Assembly: GCA_945883235.1 (NCBI GenBank)
Contig: CAMCXF010000006.1
Span: 1-64,000 of the forward strand
DNA from: Phenylobacterium deserti
GTDB lineage: Bacteria; Pseudomonadota; Alphaproteobacteria; Caulobacterales; Caulobacteraceae
Reading direction: 5' to 3'
DNA length: 64,000 nt
Below, piece after piece: positions 62,503-64,000 of the stretch. The position numbers and the translations under genes were made by a program. The notes below the pieces were generated by a model. It did no database searches. It saw only the letters and a list, made by a program, of their open reading frames with translations, and was not told where the DNA came from. Position 1 is the stretch's first letter; the number at the start of each line of letters is the position of its first letter.

Positions 62503-62998
62503 GCGGCCCCACGACGGTGCGGGGTTTACGGCTGGGCCGCACCCGCATCACGCCGGGAAATCCCTTCAGCGGCGATAACGGTTCGCCCAGGTAGATCCAC
62601 TCCGCCTGCTCCTGCAGGTGAACGTGATAGCGCGGCTCGCGGCCCGTGCGGGTGGTGAACAGCGCGCGCGGTATGTTGACGTATCGCGGCGAGCGGCCTC
62701 GCTCATAGAGCACCGGCGTGCCGCACTGCCCACAGAAGCTGCGCGTGGTCTCCGCGTCAGCGTCCTCAAACCGGGTCAGACTGTCTTCGCCTTCCAGGAT
62801 CCGGAACCGGCTTTTCCAACTTCCGATATAGGTCGCGTAGGCACACCCCTGGGCGTGTCGGCTGGCAGGCGAATGATCGTGCCAGGCCCAGACTGCCGGG
62901 ACGTCGATCTCGATCCGGACCGCGCCGCAGATGCATCGGCCTTCGGCCTGCACCGCCGAGGCTTTCGTCGATTTCGGGCGTGGTGACGCCTGGCGCAT
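62495..62998 (-). CDS. GFA (glutathione-dependent formaldehyde-activating-like) family protein
   Basis: The 167-residue member of the DUF636/GFA zinc family has CICGAVRIEI near the start and SFCGQCGTPVLY later. The third Cys cluster (usually CHCSxC) is replaced by WHDHSPASRHAQGC, which lacks its cysteines. It therefore probably binds zinc with a reduced set of ligands. CAYATYIGSWKSRFRI is a conserved form in alphaproteobacterial GFA proteins. The activity as an enzyme is doubtful. AGGAGG precedes the ATG at 62998, and the leader has a hairpin next to it. Confidence 0.85.
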   Translation of the reverse strand: MRQASPRPKSTKASAVQAEGRCICGAVRIEIDVPAVWAWHDHSPASRHAQGCAYATYIGSWKSRFRILEGEDSLTRFEDADAETTRSFCGQCGTPVLYERGRSPRYVNIPRALFTTRTGREPRYHVHLQEQAEWIYLGEPLSPLKGFPGVMRVRPSRKPRTVVGPPI

Positions 62999-63118
62999 GG
63001 AACCTCCTGATCTTGATCAGGTTCAGCATAGCGCCGCGCGCGCCTTTACGGCGAGCGTCCAAGTCTCTACCGAGCGGATACGTTCGCGCATGGACGCAAT
63101 CCTTCTGCAGGAATTCGA

Positions 63119-64000
63119 ATGGCCTCTGGCCTTGTTGCCTTGCTCGACGACGTCGCCGCCATCGCCAAGATCGCCGCCACCTCGCTGGACGACGTCACTG
63201 CCGCCGCCAGCAAGGCCGGGTCCAAGGCTGTCGGCGTGGTCCTCGACGACACTGCCGTGACGCCAGGCTACGCGGTGGGCTTCACCCCCGACCGCGAACT
63301 GCCGATTGTCTGGAAGATCGCGCTGGGATCGCTGCGCAACAAGTTCCTGTTCCTGTTGCCGGGCGCCCTTTTGCTCAGCGCGTTTGCGCCCTGGGCGGTG
63401 ACACCGATCCTGATGCTGGGCGCTTGCTATCTCTGCTTCGAGGGTGCCGAGAAGATCGTTGAGGCGTTGCGTCATGAAGATCACGCAGACGAGGTAGAAG
63501 AGCTGGCGCTGAGCTCAGCCGAGCTCGAAAAACAGAAAGTCGCCGGGGCAATCCGCACCGACCTGATTCTGTCGGGAGAGATCATGGCCATCGCCCTGGC
63601 TGACGTCGCCGACCGGCCGCTGGCGATCCAGGCGGCAGCACTGGCTGTTGTCGGGCTAGCGATTACCGTCGGTGTCTACGGGGTCGTCGCGCTGATCGTG
63701 AAAATGGACGACATTGGCCTGCACCTGGCCAAGCATCGGGCGCGGATGCTGCGCGGGCTCGGGCGCGGTCTGGTCAAGGGCATGCCGGTGACCCTGACCC
63801 TGCTGACCCAGGTGGGGACAGCGGCCATGCTGTGGGTCGGTGGCGGCATTATTGTCCATGGTCTGGAACAGTTCGGCGTCACGGGCGTGGCCCATCTGGT
63901 TGAAGCCTTCTCCCACTGGGCCGGTGCTGTCCCGGGGGTCGGGGCCGTAACGGGCTGGTTGGCCACGGCGCTGGCGTCCGGCATCGTAGGACTGGCGCTG
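63119..64000 (+). CDS. DUF808 (YedI-like) membrane protein, 3' end outside window
   Basis: The first 294 residues of a multi-pass inner-membrane protein of the DUF808 family: MASGLVALLDDVAAIAKIAATSLDDVTAAASKAG, then VVLDDTAVTPGYAVGF, LPIVWKIALGSLRNKFLFLLPGALLLSAF and CYLCFEGAEKIVEAL. IRTDLILSGEIMAIAL and GLAITVGVYGVVALIVKMDDIGLHL follow. This text is highly characteristic of the family, whose function is unknown. The ATG at 63119 has AGGA six bases ahead. The gene runs off the right edge. Confidence 0.93.
   Translation, partial: MASGLVALLDDVAAIAKIAATSLDDVTAAASKAGSKAVGVVLDDTAVTPGYAVGFTPDRELPIVWKIALGSLRNKFLFLLPGALLLSAFAPWAVTPILMLGACYLCFEGAEKIVEALRHEDHADEVEELALSSAELEKQKVAGAIRTDLILSGEIMAIALADVADRPLAIQAAALAVVGLAITVGVYGVVALIVKMDDIGLHLAKHRARMLRGLGRGLVKGMPVTLTLLTQVGTAAMLWVGGGIIVHGLEQFGVTGVAHLVEAFSHWAGAVPGVGAVTGWLATALASGIVGLAL

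Noticed and set aside
63000-63030. A TPP-riboswitch-like tail ahead of the GFA gene
   Set aside because: Only the short CCTGATC palindrome fits; the other conserved helices of the TPP element are missing and the gene has no thiamine role.

Overview
This window is dense, high-GC DNA with frequent GTG and occasional TTG starts, and it most likely comes from a chromosome of the Alphaproteobacteria. The ruvA-ruvB-ybgC-tolQRAB-pal-cpoB-tilS run, a Caulobacter-like MotA, PEPxxWA-CTERM proteins, a TonB-dependent receptor and CYP153-like P450s fit Caulobacterales or a close relative. This placement rests on gene content only. I saw no rRNA, tRNA, CRISPR array, insertion sequence or phage.

Layout. 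0-7.6 kb: partial mnmC, a small Ala-rich lipoprotein, motA, a decayed MFS fragment, an exported acid phosphatase, an MltB-type transglycosylase, rpmJ, a HAD hydrolase and tilS. 7.8-14.7 kb: the cell-envelope Tol-Pal operon joined to ruvBA through overlapping start and stop codons. 14.8-20.3 kb: a PhnA-domain protein, a sugar-type MFS transporter, an exported tandem rhodanese and a TonB-dependent receptor. This block separates ruvA from ruvC (20.5-21.0 kb). 21-32.9 kb: a PH/SHOCT protein pair, two PEPxxWA-CTERM surface proteins, hydrolases, an ACAD11-like acyl-CoA dehydrogenase, a hybrid histidine kinase, a YmdB-type phosphoesterase and a type B carboxylesterase. 25.6-26.1 kb is a repeat-rich intergenic stretch.

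32.9-40 kb: housekeeping genes. They are Coq4, an EF-hand protein, a tyrosine-pathway group (TyrA, an aminotransferase, a chorismate mutase with a PDT-like tail), a hybrid kinase relative that has lost its histidine, and the queCED pathway to preQ0. 40.1-42.2 kb holds a striking fusion: thioredoxin-like fold, c-type heme site, copper type II monooxygenase and EF-hands.

42-64 kb: an accessory oxidative-catabolism region. It has a Baeyer-Villiger monooxygenase, two CYP153-like P450s, three phytanoyl-CoA-dioxygenase-like proteins, two esterases, thioesterase, RidA, SRPBCC and SDR proteins, an exported beta-carbonic anhydrase, and an L-fuconate-type module (lactonase, dehydratase, ketodeoxyfuconate dehydrogenase). 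A convergent pair of paralogues of unknown function and a partial DUF808 membrane protein complete it. Together these suggest uptake and stepwise oxidation of hydrophobic or methyl-rich substrates plus deoxy-sugar degradation. The substrates cannot be read from the sequence.
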